A stretch of DNA of 64,000 nucleotides from positions 1 to 64,000 of the forward strand of contig NZ_JANHKS010000017.1 in assembly GCF_028682175.1 (NCBI RefSeq), given 5' to 3'. Positions within the stretch are counted from its first letter, which is position 1. Every line of letters starts with the position of its first letter. Below the pieces are notes generated by a model that was given only the letters and a program-made list of their open reading frames with translations, searched no databases and was not told the origin of the DNA. Made by a program: the position numbers and the translations under genes. Positions 17,770 through 27,002 of this stretch are shown here, piece after piece. Origin of the DNA: Pseudomonas putida. GTDB taxonomy: Bacteria > Pseudomonadota > Gammaproteobacteria > Pseudomonadales > Pseudomonadaceae.

Positions 17770-19056
17770 ATGACTCCCCATGACCTGACCCAGCTCACCG
17801 CCAGCGAAGCCGCCCGCCTGCTGCAGACCCGGACGCTCAGCGCCGAGGCGCTGCTGGGCGCGTGCCTGGAGCGCATCGAGGCGCGCGAACCACAGGTTCT
17901 GGCGTGGCGCCAGTACGATGGGGCTAGCGCGATGGCGCAGGCACGGGCGCTGGATCGCGGCCCGTTGCGCGGCCCTCTGCACGGTTTGCCGCTGGGGGTG
18001 AAGGATCTGTTCGACACTCGGGATTTTCCCTCCGGCTACGGCTCGCCGATCTACCAGACGCACTGGCCGGATCATGACGCCGCAGCCGTCGCCCTGTGCC
18101 GGGACGCCGGCGCGCTCGTGCTGGGCAAGACCGTCACCAGCGAATTCGCGACCTTCAGCCCTGGCCCGACGCGCAATCCGCACAACCCGGATCACACACC
18201 CGGCGGTTCATCCAGCGGCTCGGCGGCCGCCGTCGGTGCGCACATGGTGCCGTTGGCGTTGGGGACGCAGACCGCAGCTTCGGTGATTCGGCCTGCGGCC
18301 TATTGTGGCGTGGTGGGTTTCAAACCCAGCTTCGGCCTGATCTCCCGCGCCGGGGTCAAGAGCCTGAGCGAATCGCTGGACACCGTGGGTGGATTCGGTC
18401 GCTGTGTGGATGACGTGGCCCTGCTGACGTCGGTGATGGCCAACGCGCCGCAGTGGCGTCAGTTGCCCGTTGATCGTAAGCCGCGTATCGGCGTGTGTCG
18501 CTCACCCTATTGGGACAAGGCCAGTGCGTCGGCGCAACAGGCGTTCGAATCCACGGTGCGGACGCTGGCAGCCAAAGGGGTGCACATGGTCGATGTGACC
18601 CTGGCCGATTCAGTGGCAGCCCTGGTCGAGGTGCACGATCAGGTGATGTGTGGCGAGGCATTCAAGGCGCTGGCCGATGAGCGTCTGAATCATGGCGAGC
18701 TGTTGAGCGACAGACTGGTCGCGATGCTTGAGCGTGGGTCGCGCGTGACCTTTGGACAGAGTGTGCAGCACCGGGCACAGGTGGCGTCGGCGCGGCATCA
18801 GTTGGGGCGGGGCTTTGCCGATTATGACCTGCTGCTCACACCCAGCGCCTGCGGCGAGGCCGACCTTGGGCTGGAGCGCACGGGGGATCCACTGTTCTCG
18901 CGGATCTGGAGCCTGCTGGGTTTGCCGAGCCTGAATCTGCCCGTTGGGGTTGGCGATCAGGGCTTGCCCCTGGGGATTCAACTCATCGGCCCGATGATGA
19001 GCGACACCGCGATGCTTGGGTTCTGCAGGTGGGTCGAGCAGAGCCTCGCCGCGTGA
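17770..19056 (+). CDS. Amidase (amidase signature family)
   Basis: A 428-residue amidase signature enzyme that hydrolyses amides to acid and ammonia. The Ser-cisSer-Lys triad is visible: Lys in GVKDLFDT, the cis-Ser in the GGSSSGSAAAV block and the nucleophilic Ser in TQTAASVIRPA. The C-terminal PSLNLPVG motif is typical. Start ATG at 17770 gives the normal MTPHDLTQLTASE opening. It could be an aliphatic or aryl amidase; GatA is excluded because no gatB/gatC is near. It is followed by a cluster of REP units. Confidence 0.88.
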   Translation: MTPHDLTQLTASEAARLLQTRTLSAEALLGACLERIEAREPQVLAWRQYDGASAMAQARALDRGPLRGPLHGLPLGVKDLFDTRDFPSGYGSPIYQTHWPDHDAAAVALCRDAGALVLGKTVTSEFATFSPGPTRNPHNPDHTPGGSSSGSAAAVGAHMVPLALGTQTAASVIRPAAYCGVVGFKPSFGLISRAGVKSLSESLDTVGGFGRCVDDVALLTSVMANAPQWRQLPVDRKPRIGVCRSPYWDKASASAQQAFESTVRTLAAKGVHMVDVTLADSVAALVEVHDQVMCGEAFKALADERLNHGELLSDRLVAMLERGSRVTFGQSVQHRAQVASARHQLGRGFADYDLLLTPSACGEADLGLERTGDPLFSRIWSLLGLPSLNLPVGVGDQGLPLGIQLIGPMMSDTAMLGFCRWVEQSLAA

Positions 19057-19085
19057 TGTCAGCAACCTGACCCTAATCTGAAACC

Positions 19086-19223
19086 GCCCCCGCCGGCAAG
19101 CCGTGCTGCTACAGGACCGAGGTGAAACGCAAACCCCGGCAACACCGAATGACAATGTAGCAGCCGGGCTTGCCCGCGGGGACGATATTGAAACCGCCAC
19201 CGCCAGCAAGCCGTGCTGCTACG
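19086..19223. repeat. Cluster of three REP units (CCGGCAAGCCGTGCTGCTAC family)
   Basis: Three units at about 19087-19112, 19156-19181 and 19198-19223; the middle one is inverted relative to the others. The cluster separates the convergent amidase and araH genes and may act as a shared transcript end. Confidence 0.8.
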
Positions 19224-19232
19224 GGTCAGGCG

Positions 19233-20198
19233 TCAGCGACGCTTCAACCGGTCGATGATCACCGCCAGCAACAGAATCGTCCCGCGAATCACGTACTGAT
19301 AGAAGGTATCGATGTTTTTCAGGTTCATGGCGTTCTCGATGATCGCCAGGATCAACACCCCCGCGATCACATGACGAATCATCCCGATCCCGCCACTGAG
19401 CGATACCCCGCCCAGCACGCACGCGGAAATCACCGTCAGTTCGAAGCCCTGCCCGATCATCGGTTGCCCGGATGTCATCCGCGAGGCCAGGACCACGCCC
19501 GCCAGCGCGCCGATCAGGCCGTGCACCGCGAAGATGATGATCTTGGTGCGGTCCACGTGCACACCCGCCAGCAATGCAGCTTCCTGGTTGCCGCCGATCG
19601 CCAGCGAGTTGCGCCCGTAGGTGGTGTAGTTCAGCAACCAGCCAAAGAACACGAAGCAGACGATGGTGATCAGGATCGGCACCGGCACGCCGAACAACTG
19701 GCCATTACCAAATACGAAGAAGCCTTCATCACCCACCCCCACCGCTTTACCGTTGGAAAAGATGTAGGCCAGACCGCGCACGATCTGCATGGTCGCCAGG
19801 GTGGTAATCAACGCGTTGATCCGCAGCTTGGCGATCACGATGCCGTTGATCAGCCCCACCACCAGCCCCATGGCCAGGGCCGCAGAGACCCCGAAAAACA
19901 CACTGTCGGTGTCACGAATCACGATCCCGGCGATCACCCCCGAGCAGGCCAGCACCGAGCCGACCGAGAGGTCGAAATGCCCGGACGCGAGACAGAACAG
20001 CATGGTGCAGGCAGCGATGCCGACCGTGGAAATGGCCAACCCAAGCCCGCGCATGTTCAGCGGAGACATGAAGTTGTCGATCAGCAAGGCACAGAGCACA
20101 AAGATGCCCAGTGCGGCGAGAAGCATGGCCCAGTCGTCGAAGAATCGACGCATGTTCATGCCCTGGCGGGGAGCCGTCAGGCTGGTTTCGGTAGACAT
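19233..20198 (-). CDS. araH: L-arabinose ABC transporter permease AraH
   Basis: A 321-residue inner-membrane protein with about eight to ten hydrophobic segments, the length of E. coli AraH. The permease signature region GGNQEAALLAGVHVDRTK contacts the ATPase. It is the last gene of araFGH, 39 bases past araG. ATG at 20198 is chosen over an upstream in-frame codon because GAGGTG lies just before it, itself preceded by an A-rich AAN repeat (complement of 20207-20219), a possible Hfq/Crc site. It would import L-arabinose with AraF and AraG. Confidence 0.92.
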   Translation of the reverse strand: MSTETSLTAPRQGMNMRRFFDDWAMLLAALGIFVLCALLIDNFMSPLNMRGLGLAISTVGIAACTMLFCLASGHFDLSVGSVLACSGVIAGIVIRDTDSVFFGVSAALAMGLVVGLINGIVIAKLRINALITTLATMQIVRGLAYIFSNGKAVGVGDEGFFVFGNGQLFGVPVPILITIVCFVFFGWLLNYTTYGRNSLAIGGNQEAALLAGVHVDRTKIIIFAVHGLIGALAGVVLASRMTSGQPMIGQGFELTVISACVLGGVSLSGGIGMIRHVIAGVLILAIIENAMNLKNIDTFYQYVIRGTILLLAVIIDRLKRR

Positions 20199-20237
20199 AC
20201 GCACCTCGTTTTTATTTTTCACTGTCTTGACCCGGTG

Positions 20238-21773
20238 TCAGCCGCGAGTGCGCGGCAGTGCCAGTTGCAACAACCGTTGTTCGTTGGCCTCGTCACGAGA
20301 AAGCTCGCCAGTGATGGCGCCTTCGCTCATGACCAGAATCCGGTCGGAAATGCCCATGACTTCCATCAGATCGCTGGACACCACTATCACCGCGATCCCC
20401 TCGGCGGCCAGGTTATGGATGATCTGATAGATCTCGGACTTGGCGCCGATGTCGATGCCGCGGGTCGGCTCGTCCAGCAACAGCACCTTCATCGGCATCG
20501 ACAGCCAGCGACCCAGAATGGCCTTTTGCTGATTGCCGCCGGACAGGAACATGATCTGCTGCTCGGGTGATGGCGTCTTGACGTTCATCGAGCGGATCTG
20601 GGTCTTCGCGTTGTCCCGCTCCCAGCGCCCCTGGATCAGGCAACCCAGGTGCACATGCCGTGGGCGGGCGCCGATGTTGATGTTCTCGGCCACGCTGGAA
20701 AGCGGCACGATGCCCTCTTTCTTGCGGTCCTCGGGGCACAGCAACACCCCGGCGGCGATGGCGTCGCGCGGGGACCGGAGGTTCAGCGGCTTGCCGTCCA
20801 GTTGCAGGGTGCCGGCCTGGCTCCTGGTCAATCCGGAGAGGATGCGAAACAGCTCGGTGCGCCCAGCGCCGACCAGGCCGAAAAAGCCCAGCACTTCGCC
20901 TTTATCCACCGCGAAACTCACCGGCTCCTGCAAGCCAGGCCCCAACAGACCGGTGACACGCAGGCTTGGGCCCTGGTGCTGGCGCGGGCGGTAGTTGTAG
21001 ATGTCCTGAATGTCGCGGCCGACCATGCAGGTCACCAGACGGTCGTGGTCCAGGTCGGCCATGTCCTCGAAAGTGCGTACGAAACGTCCGTCCTTGAAGA
21101 CGGTAACTGCATCGCAGACGCGAAAGATTTCTTCCATGCGGTGGGAGACATACAGAATCACCCGACCCTCGTCCCGCAGCTTGACGATGATCGCCATCAG
21201 GCGGTCGATCTCGCGCGCCGAGAGGCTGCTGGTGGGTTCGTCGAACGCGATGACGTGGGCATTGCGCGACATGGCCTTGGCGATTTCCACCAGTTGCCGT
21301 TGTCCGAGGGACAGATCGCCCAGGCGCGTGCCCGGATCGATTTCATCGGCCAGGCCTTTGAGCAGTTCGCGCGCGCGACGCATCATGGCCCGCCGATTCA
21401 CCAGCCCGAAACGATTGGGCATGTGCCCCAGCAGCAGGTTCTCCGCCACCGACATTTCCGGCACCAGGTGCAGTTCCTGGTGAATCACCGCGACACCGGC
21501 GGCAATGCTGTCAGCCGTGGACTTGAACGCCAGGTGTTGATCGCCGATCTGCAGGTCGCCGCTGTTGGGCTGGTACGAGCCGCCGAGAATCTTGAGCAGC
21601 GTCGATTTGCCCGCGCCGTTCTCGCCCATCAGCGCATGAACACTGCCGGGCCTGGCTTCGAAATTGATGTCGGACAGCGCCTTGACCCCCGGAAAGGTCT
21701 TGCCGATCCCGTTGAAACGCAGGCTGCCGCCCGCCTGTTGTTGCTGTACCTGTGGTGCAGAAGCCTGTTGCAT
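20238..21773 (-). CDS. araG: L-arabinose ABC transporter ATP-binding protein AraG
   Basis: A 511-residue double-ATPase of the sugar (CUT2) class. The first domain has a full Walker A (GENGAGKST), signature LSLGQRQ and Walker B ([10 protein letters not shown]). The second has the degenerate Walker [10 protein letters not shown] usual in this class, signature LSGGNQQK and Walker [10 protein letters not shown]. The motif RPRHVHLG and overall length match AraG of enterobacteria. It lies between araF (62 bases) and araH (39 bases) in one operon. Confidence 0.94.
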   Translation of the reverse strand: MQQASAPQVQQQQAGGSLRFNGIGKTFPGVKALSDINFEARPGSVHALMGENGAGKSTLLKILGGSYQPNSGDLQIGDQHLAFKSTADSIAAGVAVIHQELHLVPEMSVAENLLLGHMPNRFGLVNRRAMMRRARELLKGLADEIDPGTRLGDLSLGQRQLVEIAKAMSRNAHVIAFDEPTSSLSAREIDRLMAIIVKLRDEGRVILYVSHRMEEIFRVCDAVTVFKDGRFVRTFEDMADLDHDRLVTCMVGRDIQDIYNYRPRQHQGPSLRVTGLLGPGLQEPVSFAVDKGEVLGFFGLVGAGRTELFRILSGLTRSQAGTLQLDGKPLNLRSPRDAIAAGVLLCPEDRKKEGIVPLSSVAENINIGARPRHVHLGCLIQGRWERDNAKTQIRSMNVKTPSPEQQIMFLSGGNQQKAILGRWLSMPMKVLLLDEPTRGIDIGAKSEIYQIIHNLAAEGIAVIVVSSDLMEVMGISDRILVMSEGAITGELSRDEANEQRLLQLALPRTRG

Positions 21774-21835
21774 GAACCACCTCCCACTCGCTCCACCCTG
21801 GGGTGAAGCGAGGCCTTGCAGATTGTCGCCAGGGA

Positions 21836-22840
21836 TTACTTGTACAGACCGATCTTGGTCAGCACGTCCTTGAAGTTCTCACGGGTGATAAGCGTCACGT
21901 CGTCCATGGCGGTGTATTTAGGCGGCTCCTTGCCAGTGGTGACCCACTCGTACATCTGCAGGGCGGTGTTGTAGCCCTCTTTGTCCGGGCTTGGGAGCAT
22001 CGAGCCGAAGAAGCCGCTCTTCGGCTTTTTCAGTTCGTCGATGGCGTCGGTGCCGTTGATGCCGATCCCGATCACGTTGTCCGGGGAAAAGCCTGCACCG
22101 GCGGTAGCACGCACGCCACCGAGAACGGTGTTGTCGTTCATGCCGCCGACGATCAGGTTTTTCGCGCCGCTTGGCAGTTTAGGCAAGGCCGCGTTGGTGG
22201 CGTCCATGCTGCCTGGTACATCGAGGGTTTTCTGCGGGGTAAAGAGGATGTGATCTTCCGGCAGGCCGGCTTTCTTCAGGGCATCGACCGAACCGTCTGT
22301 GCGCTTCTTGCCGGTGTCCAGTTCGTTGTAGGTGTTGATGATCGCGTAGGTTTCCTTCCAGTCCCACTTGCGATTCTGCGCCTCGGTCGCCATGGCAGCG
22401 CCCTGCTTCTGGCCCACTTCAAACGCGGCCATGCCCAGGTACGGCACGTCTTCCATGAACTTGCCCTTGGCGTCGACGAAGCGGTCGTCCACGGCCATGA
22501 CCTTCAGATCGTTGGCCTTGGCCTTGGCGACGATGGCCGGGCCGAGGGACACGTCAGGCGGGCAGATGACAAAACCCTTGGCGCCGTTGGCAGCCAGGTT
22601 GTCGATGGCGGTGAGGGTTTTCTCGCCGTCGGGAACGGCGATCTTGATGACTTCGAAACCGTGATCCTTGCCGGCCTTTTCAGCGAACTGCCATTCGGTC
22701 TGGAACCATGGCTCTTCGGCCTGTTTGACCAGAAAGCCAATCTTGACCTTGTCGGCAGCGATGGCGCCGCCGCTCATTCCAACGATAGCGGTGGCAACAG
22801 CAGCACAGCACAGGGAGCGAATCCCGTGGCGACTCAACAT
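21836..22840 (-). CDS. araF: L-arabinose-binding periplasmic protein AraF
   Basis: A 334-residue periplasmic binding protein with a signal peptide (cleaved about after AIAA, residue 28). It matches E. coli AraF strongly, for example [43 protein letters not shown] and [10 protein letters not shown], all at the expected places. It should bind L-arabinose (and probably D-galactose or D-fucose) and feed AraGH. A good ribosome site (AAGGAG) is overlapped on its 5' side by an AAN repeat. A candidate operator for the neighbouring FadR-type regulator lies about 105 bases upstream. Confidence 0.95.
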   Translation of the reverse strand: MLSRHGIRSLCCAAVATAIVGMSGGAIAADKVKIGFLVKQAEEPWFQTEWQFAEKAGKDHGFEVIKIAVPDGEKTLTAIDNLAANGAKGFVICPPDVSLGPAIVAKAKANDLKVMAVDDRFVDAKGKFMEDVPYLGMAAFEVGQKQGAAMATEAQNRKWDWKETYAIINTYNELDTGKKRTDGSVDALKKAGLPEDHILFTPQKTLDVPGSMDATNAALPKLPSGAKNLIVGGMNDNTVLGGVRATAGAGFSPDNVIGIGINGTDAIDELKKPKSGFFGSMLPSPDKEGYNTALQMYEWVTTGKEPPKYTAMDDVTLITRENFKDVLTKIGLYK

Positions 22841-22945
22841 AGCTAACTCCTTATTTTTATTGACTAGCTACAGCGTCCAGCAGTGAGTGTCGTGGCGACC
22901 GGAAAGCGTGAGGGCCTGACGGTCGTTTCGACTGAAAACAGTCAT

Positions 22946-22955
22946 ATCATATTAT
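22946..22955. promoter_or_regulatory. Candidate operator upstream of araF
   Basis: The complement reads ATAATATGAT, differing at one base from ATCATATGAT found upstream of the FadR-type regulator gene at 24694-24703. The match supports control of araFGH by that regulator. Confidence 0.5.
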
Positions 22956-22973
22956 CAATGCAGTCTATGTAAC

Positions 22974-23000
22974 CGAGTGTCACACTGCCCGTGACACTCG
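22974..23000. repeat. Perfect inverted repeat between araF and the lactonase gene
   Basis: Arms CGAGTGTCAC and GTGACACTCG flank a 7-base loop. It lies just past the lactonase stop codon and upstream of araF, so it may be a transcript end for the former or an operator for the latter. There is no T-run. It shares the octamer TGACACTC with the palindrome at 16852. Confidence 0.6.
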
Positions 23001-23017
23001 CTTGCAGTCCGAAATCC

Positions 23018-23896
23018 TCAGCCGGCGAAGCGCTGGCATGCCAGCCCCTGAATGCCGGTTTCAACGCTCAACACACAGCCATCGAGTTCAAGCGCTCCGC
23101 TGGAAGGCCTGGCGCTGGTGACGAACAGAATGGTCATGTCGGGACCACCGAACACGCAACTGGTGGGGTGACTGAGCGGCACTTCGACTATCCGGTCTAT
23201 GCTGCCGTCAGGCGCGAAACGAATGATGCAATGCCCACCCCAGCGGGCATTCCAGACATAGCCCTGGGCATCCATCGCCGAGCCATCGGGCACGCCGCGC
23301 ACATGCTGTGCTGCCCAGATGCGCCGCTCGCCCAGAGAGCCATCGGTCAGTATCGGGTAGCGGTAGATCACACCGTCAAGGCTGTCTGCGGTCAGCAGCG
23401 CGCTGTCGTCATCGGCCCAGAGCAGGGTGTTGACGATGCCCTGCCCGCCCAGCAGCGGGGTTGACTGGCCACGGGCATCGACCCTGAACAGCCCGCCGGA
23501 GCGGCGTTCCAGCGGTACGTCGCCGCCCTTGGCATCCAGATTGTTCTGCATGCTGCCCAGCCACAACCGCCCCTGGCTGTCGCAGCGGGCTTCGTTGGCG
23601 CGGTTGCCCGGCACCGGATCGGCCTCGCAGAACAGCGCCAGACCAGGCGCATCGGCGCTGGATTCAAGGTTGAGGCGGTACACGCCACTGGCCAGGGTGA
23701 CCAGCGCATCGCCTTGAGTGGTGGGGATGAATGCCGAGACAGGCTCGTTGAATTGCCAGTGCCGCACCTGCCCCTGATGCAGGCGCAGGGCGCGAAACCC
23801 GGCGATGTCGACCCAGTACAGGCTCTGCCGGGATTGATCCCAGAACGGCCCTTCGGCCAATTTGAAACGCTGGTCACAGACCGCAAGCCACTTCAT
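23018..23896 (-). CDS. SMP-30/gluconolactonase family lactonase, probable L-arabinolactonase
   Basis: A 292-residue six-bladed propeller enzyme of the SMP-30/regucalcin family. Expected metal ligands and catalytic residues are visible: Glu15 in LAEGPFWD, Asn in GNRANEARCD, Asn in GIVNTLLWA and Asp in PDGSAMDAQGYVW. These enzymes open sugar lactones. Its place between the arabinose transporter and its probable regulator suggests L-arabino-1,4-lactone as substrate in the non-phosphorylating arabinose route; D-galactonolactone is an alternative. It lies 61 bases past the regulator gene and probably shares its transcript. An A-rich AAN repeat precedes its start. Confidence 0.85.
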   Translation of the reverse strand: MKWLAVCDQRFKLAEGPFWDQSRQSLYWVDIAGFRALRLHQGQVRHWQFNEPVSAFIPTTQGDALVTLASGVYRLNLESSADAPGLALFCEADPVPGNRANEARCDSQGRLWLGSMQNNLDAKGGDVPLERRSGGLFRVDARGQSTPLLGGQGIVNTLLWADDDSALLTADSLDGVIYRYPILTDGSLGERRIWAAQHVRGVPDGSAMDAQGYVWNARWGGHCIIRFAPDGSIDRIVEVPLSHPTSCVFGGPDMTILFVTSARPSSGALELDGCVLSVETGIQGLACQRFAG

Positions 23897-23957
23897 GCCA
23901 ATGTCCTGTTTTTATTCTTGTCCAGGGCCGCAGCCCTTCTTGAACAGCTTTTGTCGC

Positions 23958-24650
23958 TCAGTCGCTCAGCGAGCGGGAAATCACCTCGCAGGCGTTCTCG
24001 ATCAGGCTCATGCAGGCCCAGACCCCTCGCGCTGCATCCCGGCTGGCGATGGCGTCCGCCAGGTCCTTGTGCAGCGGTAGCGTGCGTCCCAATTCGCCCG
24101 GCACCGCCGAGGAAACCTCGAAAGAGATCGCCAGCAGCGCACCCAGCGCCGGCAGCATCTGCTCGATGAACTGGTTATGGCTGGCCGCCAGCACCGCCTC
24201 GTGGAAACGCTGGTCGGCATGGTTGTAATCGCCCATGTCCGCCACGCTGTCCGCCAGCAGGCCATACGCCGCCTGAACCTCGGCGATCTGCGCAGGGGTT
24301 GCCCGCTCACACGCCCAACGCACCGCCATCGGTTCGATGGCCCGACGCAGATCCAGCAGGTCCATCACAAAACTCTTTGGCAAACCCTTGGCTGCCAACC
24401 AGCCGACCACCTGCGGATCGAACAGGTTCCAACTGCGCACCGGTAACACCCGCGTCCCGACCTTCGGGCCGACTTCCAGCATGCCCTTGGCCACCAGCGT
24501 CTTGATGGCCTCGCGGATCACCGTACGACTGACCCCGAACTCCTCGCCCAACGCCGCTTCAACCTTCAGTGCCTGCCCCGGCGGCACACTGCCTTGAGCA
24601 ATCCAGGCGCCGAGACGGTCTACGGTCGAGGCGTGAAAACTGTTGCTCAT
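23958..24650 (-). CDS. GntR-family transcriptional regulator, FadR subfamily
   Basis: A 230-residue regulator with an N-terminal winged helix (residues about 8-75, with EEFGVSRTVIREAIKTLVAKG) and an all-helical FCD ligand domain. FCD metal ligands are suggested by the Asp in DLRRAIEP, the His in FHEAVLAAS and a later His in PLHKDLADAI. It is the first gene of a two-gene unit with the lactonase and is preceded by a palindrome likely to be its own operator. A sugar-acid or sugar-lactone effector from arabinose breakdown is inferred from context. Confidence 0.88.
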   Translation of the reverse strand: MSNSFHASTVDRLGAWIAQGSVPPGQALKVEAALGEEFGVSRTVIREAIKTLVAKGMLEVGPKVGTRVLPVRSWNLFDPQVVGWLAAKGLPKSFVMDLLDLRRAIEPMAVRWACERATPAQIAEVQAAYGLLADSVADMGDYNHADQRFHEAVLAASHNQFIEQMLPALGALLAISFEVSSAVPGELGRTLPLHKDLADAIASRDAARGVWACMSLIENACEVISRSLSD

Positions 24651-24690
24651 GCCCTACCCCTTTTTGCGGTGCTTTCCGCAGATCGAGGCT

Positions 24691-24705
24691 AATCATCATA
24701 TGATT
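24691..24705. promoter_or_regulatory. Palindromic operator upstream of the FadR-type regulator gene
   Basis: Perfect half-sites AATCAT and ATGATT are separated by three bases, 41 bases before the start codon. The core ATCATATGAT recurs with one change upstream of araF, which suggests autoregulation plus control of the transporter. Confidence 0.6.
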
Positions 24706-24870
24706 GACTGTCAAACGGCTGTACAAGTGGCGAAAGCTGGTCTACACCTGATTCGCGACTGAAGTCGAGCTTCAGTTGAGCTAAATAGTATTACAATTTA
24801 TTTTTAAATCGAGTGTTTTTGATCTATAAAACAGAAATACCGTCACAGGAAGCCAAAATAGTATTACCAA

Positions 24871-24959
24871 TGCAGGAATGAGCCTGCTCTCGATGGGGTC
24901 CGAGCCTGTAAACGGAGCCGACTGAACGAACGCCATCGCGAGCAAGCTCACTCCTACAG
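24871..24959. repeat. Degenerate REPIN upstream of the aldose epimerase gene
   Basis: The right arm (CGCGAGCAAGCTCACTCCTAC) is intact and the left arm (GCAGGAATGAGCCTGCTCTCG) has decayed. It lies 5' of a gene rather than between gene ends, which is less usual for these elements. Confidence 0.7.
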
Positions 24960-24994
24960 CCGTCGCTGCTCAATAACAAAAAAGGAAGGACGCA

Positions 24995-26140
24995 ATGAGG
25001 AAGACGCTTATCCCTGCTATCGGACTGACCCTGCTGGCCGCCGCCCTGCAAGCCAACGGCGCAACGGGCCTCACCAGCGAACACGCAGCGTTCGGCAAGA
25101 TGCCGGACGGCACCACGGTCGAGAAATACACCCTGCGCAACAGCCTGGGGATGCAGGCCACGGTGATCACCTATGGCGGCACGCTGCAGTCGTTGCTGGT
25201 ACCGGACAAGAATGGCAAGACAGAAGACGTGGTGCTCGGTTTCGATGATCTGGATGGCTACCTCAAGGGCACGTCCTACTTTGGTGCCACGATTGGCCGT
25301 TTCGGCAACCGTCTGGCGGACGGCAAGTTCAGCCTGGACGGCAAATCCTATCAGGTGCCGCAGAACGACAAGACCAACGCCTTGCACGGCGGCACCAAGG
25401 GCTTCGACAAGCAGATCTGGAAGGCCGAACAGGTCAAGGACAAGGGCTGGGTCGGGGTCAAGCTGACCTATGTCTCGGCGGACGGCGAGATGGGCTTTCC
25501 CGGTACGCTGAAAACCGAGGTGACCTACAGCCTCAACGAGAAGAACGAACTGCGCATCCAGTACCACGCCACGACCGACAAACCGACGGTGCTCAACCTG
25601 ACCAACCACAGTTACTTCAACCTGGCGGGTGCGGGTAACGGCGATATTCTGGATCAGGTGGCCATCGTTCACGCCAGCCATTACACGCCGGTCAACGAGA
25701 AGCTGATTCCAACCGGCGAGATCGCACCGGTGGCAGGCACGCCGATGGACTTCCTAAAGCCCGTGGCCTTTGGCAAGCGCATCCGCGAAGACCACCAGCA
25801 GCTGAAATTCGCCGAGCCTACCCAGGGCGGTTATGACCATAACTGGGTGCTGGACACCAAGGGCAAGGTGGCGGCGCTTGCTGCGGACGTGAGCGATCCG
25901 AAATCAGGGCGTCGTCTGCAACTCTTTACCAGCGAGCCGGGAGTACAGCTGTATACCGGCAACTTCCTGGATGGCACGGTCAAAGGCAAGGGCGGCAAGA
26001 TCTATCCGCATTGGGGGGCATTCACGCTGGAGACGCAGCACTATCCGGACTCGCCAAACCAGAAGAACTTCCCGTCCACGCGGCTGGATCCGGGCAAGGC
26101 GTATAGCCAGACGACCGTGTTCAAGTTTTTGACCAAGTAA
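24995..26140 (+). CDS. galM: Periplasmic aldose 1-epimerase (galactose mutarotase type)
   Basis: A 381-residue aldose epimerase with an N-terminal signal peptide (to about residue 22, ending ANGA), so it acts in the periplasm and interconverts alpha and beta anomers before uptake. Family motifs are present: TIGRFGNRLADGKF, ALHGGTKGFD, the catalytic His in NLTNHSYFNL and the Glu in TLETQHYPDSPNQ. The start is fixed by AAGGAAGG, preceded by an AAN repeat at 24972-24983. Next to the arabinose transporter, L-arabinose is the likely sugar, though galactose or glucose is possible. Confidence 0.9.
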   Translation: MRKTLIPAIGLTLLAAALQANGATGLTSEHAAFGKMPDGTTVEKYTLRNSLGMQATVITYGGTLQSLLVPDKNGKTEDVVLGFDDLDGYLKGTSYFGATIGRFGNRLADGKFSLDGKSYQVPQNDKTNALHGGTKGFDKQIWKAEQVKDKGWVGVKLTYVSADGEMGFPGTLKTEVTYSLNEKNELRIQYHATTDKPTVLNLTNHSYFNLAGAGNGDILDQVAIVHASHYTPVNEKLIPTGEIAPVAGTPMDFLKPVAFGKRIREDHQQLKFAEPTQGGYDHNWVLDTKGKVAALAADVSDPKSGRRLQLFTSEPGVQLYTGNFLDGTVKGKGGKIYPHWGAFTLETQHYPDSPNQKNFPSTRLDPGKAYSQTTVFKFLTK

Positions 26141-26160
26141 GGGCGTAGCAGTTGATCGTC

Positions 26161-26216
26161 TTGATCGTTCCCACGCTCTGCGTGGGAATGGCTTGTGCGA
26201 CGCTCAGCGTCTTTGG
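26161..26216. repeat. Composite two-hairpin repeat, copy 1
   Basis: TTCCCACGC and GCGTGGGAA form a perfect 9-base stem with a 3-base loop (26168-26188), followed at about 26199-26211 by GACGCTCAGCGTC, a second small hairpin. A second copy in opposite orientation lies at 52291-52342. Confidence 0.75.
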
Positions 26217-26229
26217 GTGACTTTGGGAT

Positions 26230-26540
26230 CGGGTGTATATCCGGTTTCGCAGGGGTTTTTGGCTTAGGGTTTCGCCCCTTACGGGCGACCTACTTTCTTT
26301 CGGGAAAGTAGGCAAACCATTTGCTCCTGGCTGGGGTCCTTCGGACTTCCCTCGACTCCGGCGCCGTTCCGGGGGCACGCTGTGATGGGCCGTCCCTGGC
26401 CCGCACAGCTTTCGCGGCTTCCTGCCGCTCATCCCCCTCCACGACGCCTGCGCTCGGCCTGGCGCCTTTACGTCGCGTTCGGCGGCGCCTGTGCCATCGC
26501 GTTCGAAGATCAAGATCAAAATCTAAAACACGCCACCTTC
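26230..26540. repeat. Non-coding block resembling a dispersed Pseudomonas repeat
   Basis: About 300 bases without a credible gene. It includes the hairpin CCTACTTTC/GAAAGTAGG (26289-26312). Open frames on both strands here are rich in Arg, Ser and Pro and look accidental. The sequence style (GGAAAGTAGGCAAACC followed by a GC-rich tail) recalls a repeat I associate with P. fluorescens genomes, which is recollection and not a search result. Confidence 0.45.
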
Positions 26541-26542
26541 CC

Positions 26543-26608
26543 CTAGCAGTCCGGCTTGCCGGCGTCGGCGATATTGAGGCCGCTCCCGCCGGCAAGCCGT
26601 GCTGCTAC
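26543..26608. repeat. REPIN (TAGCAGTCCGGCTTGCCGGCG family)
   Basis: Inverted pair of REP units with arms around CGGCTTGCCGGCG and CGCCGGCAAGCCG. The two ends differ (CTAGCAGTCC versus GTGCTGCTAC), so the arms are slightly diverged. Confidence 0.8.
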
Positions 26609-26777
26609 GAGGCTTGGGGCAGCGTGGCCGACCATCCATTTGCCTGCATCTGCAACGCTTGCCCCCTTCGTCTGTACCAATACCCACCGTTTGCACCCCA
26701 ACGGATCAATTCGAGTGAATTTTCCTGGCCCTGGCGACTCAGTGAAGTGTGAGCGACTGATAGGGAGGTTTACGAGA

Positions 26778-27002
26778 GTGGGACAGTACAAGCATTTCAG
26801 AATCGATTATCTGCTGCATGGAAAATACAAAAGCTTCTATATCAGCGCCGAAGCCATGGACAGCGCTTCTGCATGGCATTGGGCGTCAGTGGACGCAGGC
26901 TTTGGCCAGATCCCCAAATATCGTTCTGACAAGGTGCCTAAGGTCAGCAAACCCAAGGCCGAGCAACTGGGCCTCACGGATGTAGAGTGGGCCGAATCCT
27001 GA
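26778..27002 (+). CDS. Small conserved pseudomonad protein (DUF6555-like)
   Basis: A 74-residue soluble protein starting at GTG 26778, with GGGAGG nine bases upstream; an in-frame extension to 26556 runs through REP sequence and is rejected. The pattern YLLHGKYKSFYISAEAMDSA, then AWHWASVDAG and IPKYRSDKV, matches small proteins common in Pseudomonas that I recall as DUF6555. The function is unknown. The alternating polar and aromatic residues suggest a small beta-plus-helix domain. It stands alone. Confidence 0.7.
   Translation: MGQYKHFRIDYLLHGKYKSFYISAEAMDSASAWHWASVDAGFGQIPKYRSDKVPKVSKPKAEQLGLTDVEWAES

Noticed and set aside
26290..26595. Arg/Ser/Pro-rich frames in the repeat island after galM
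   Set aside because: They run through hairpins and a REPIN on both strands and have no start context, so they are not called.
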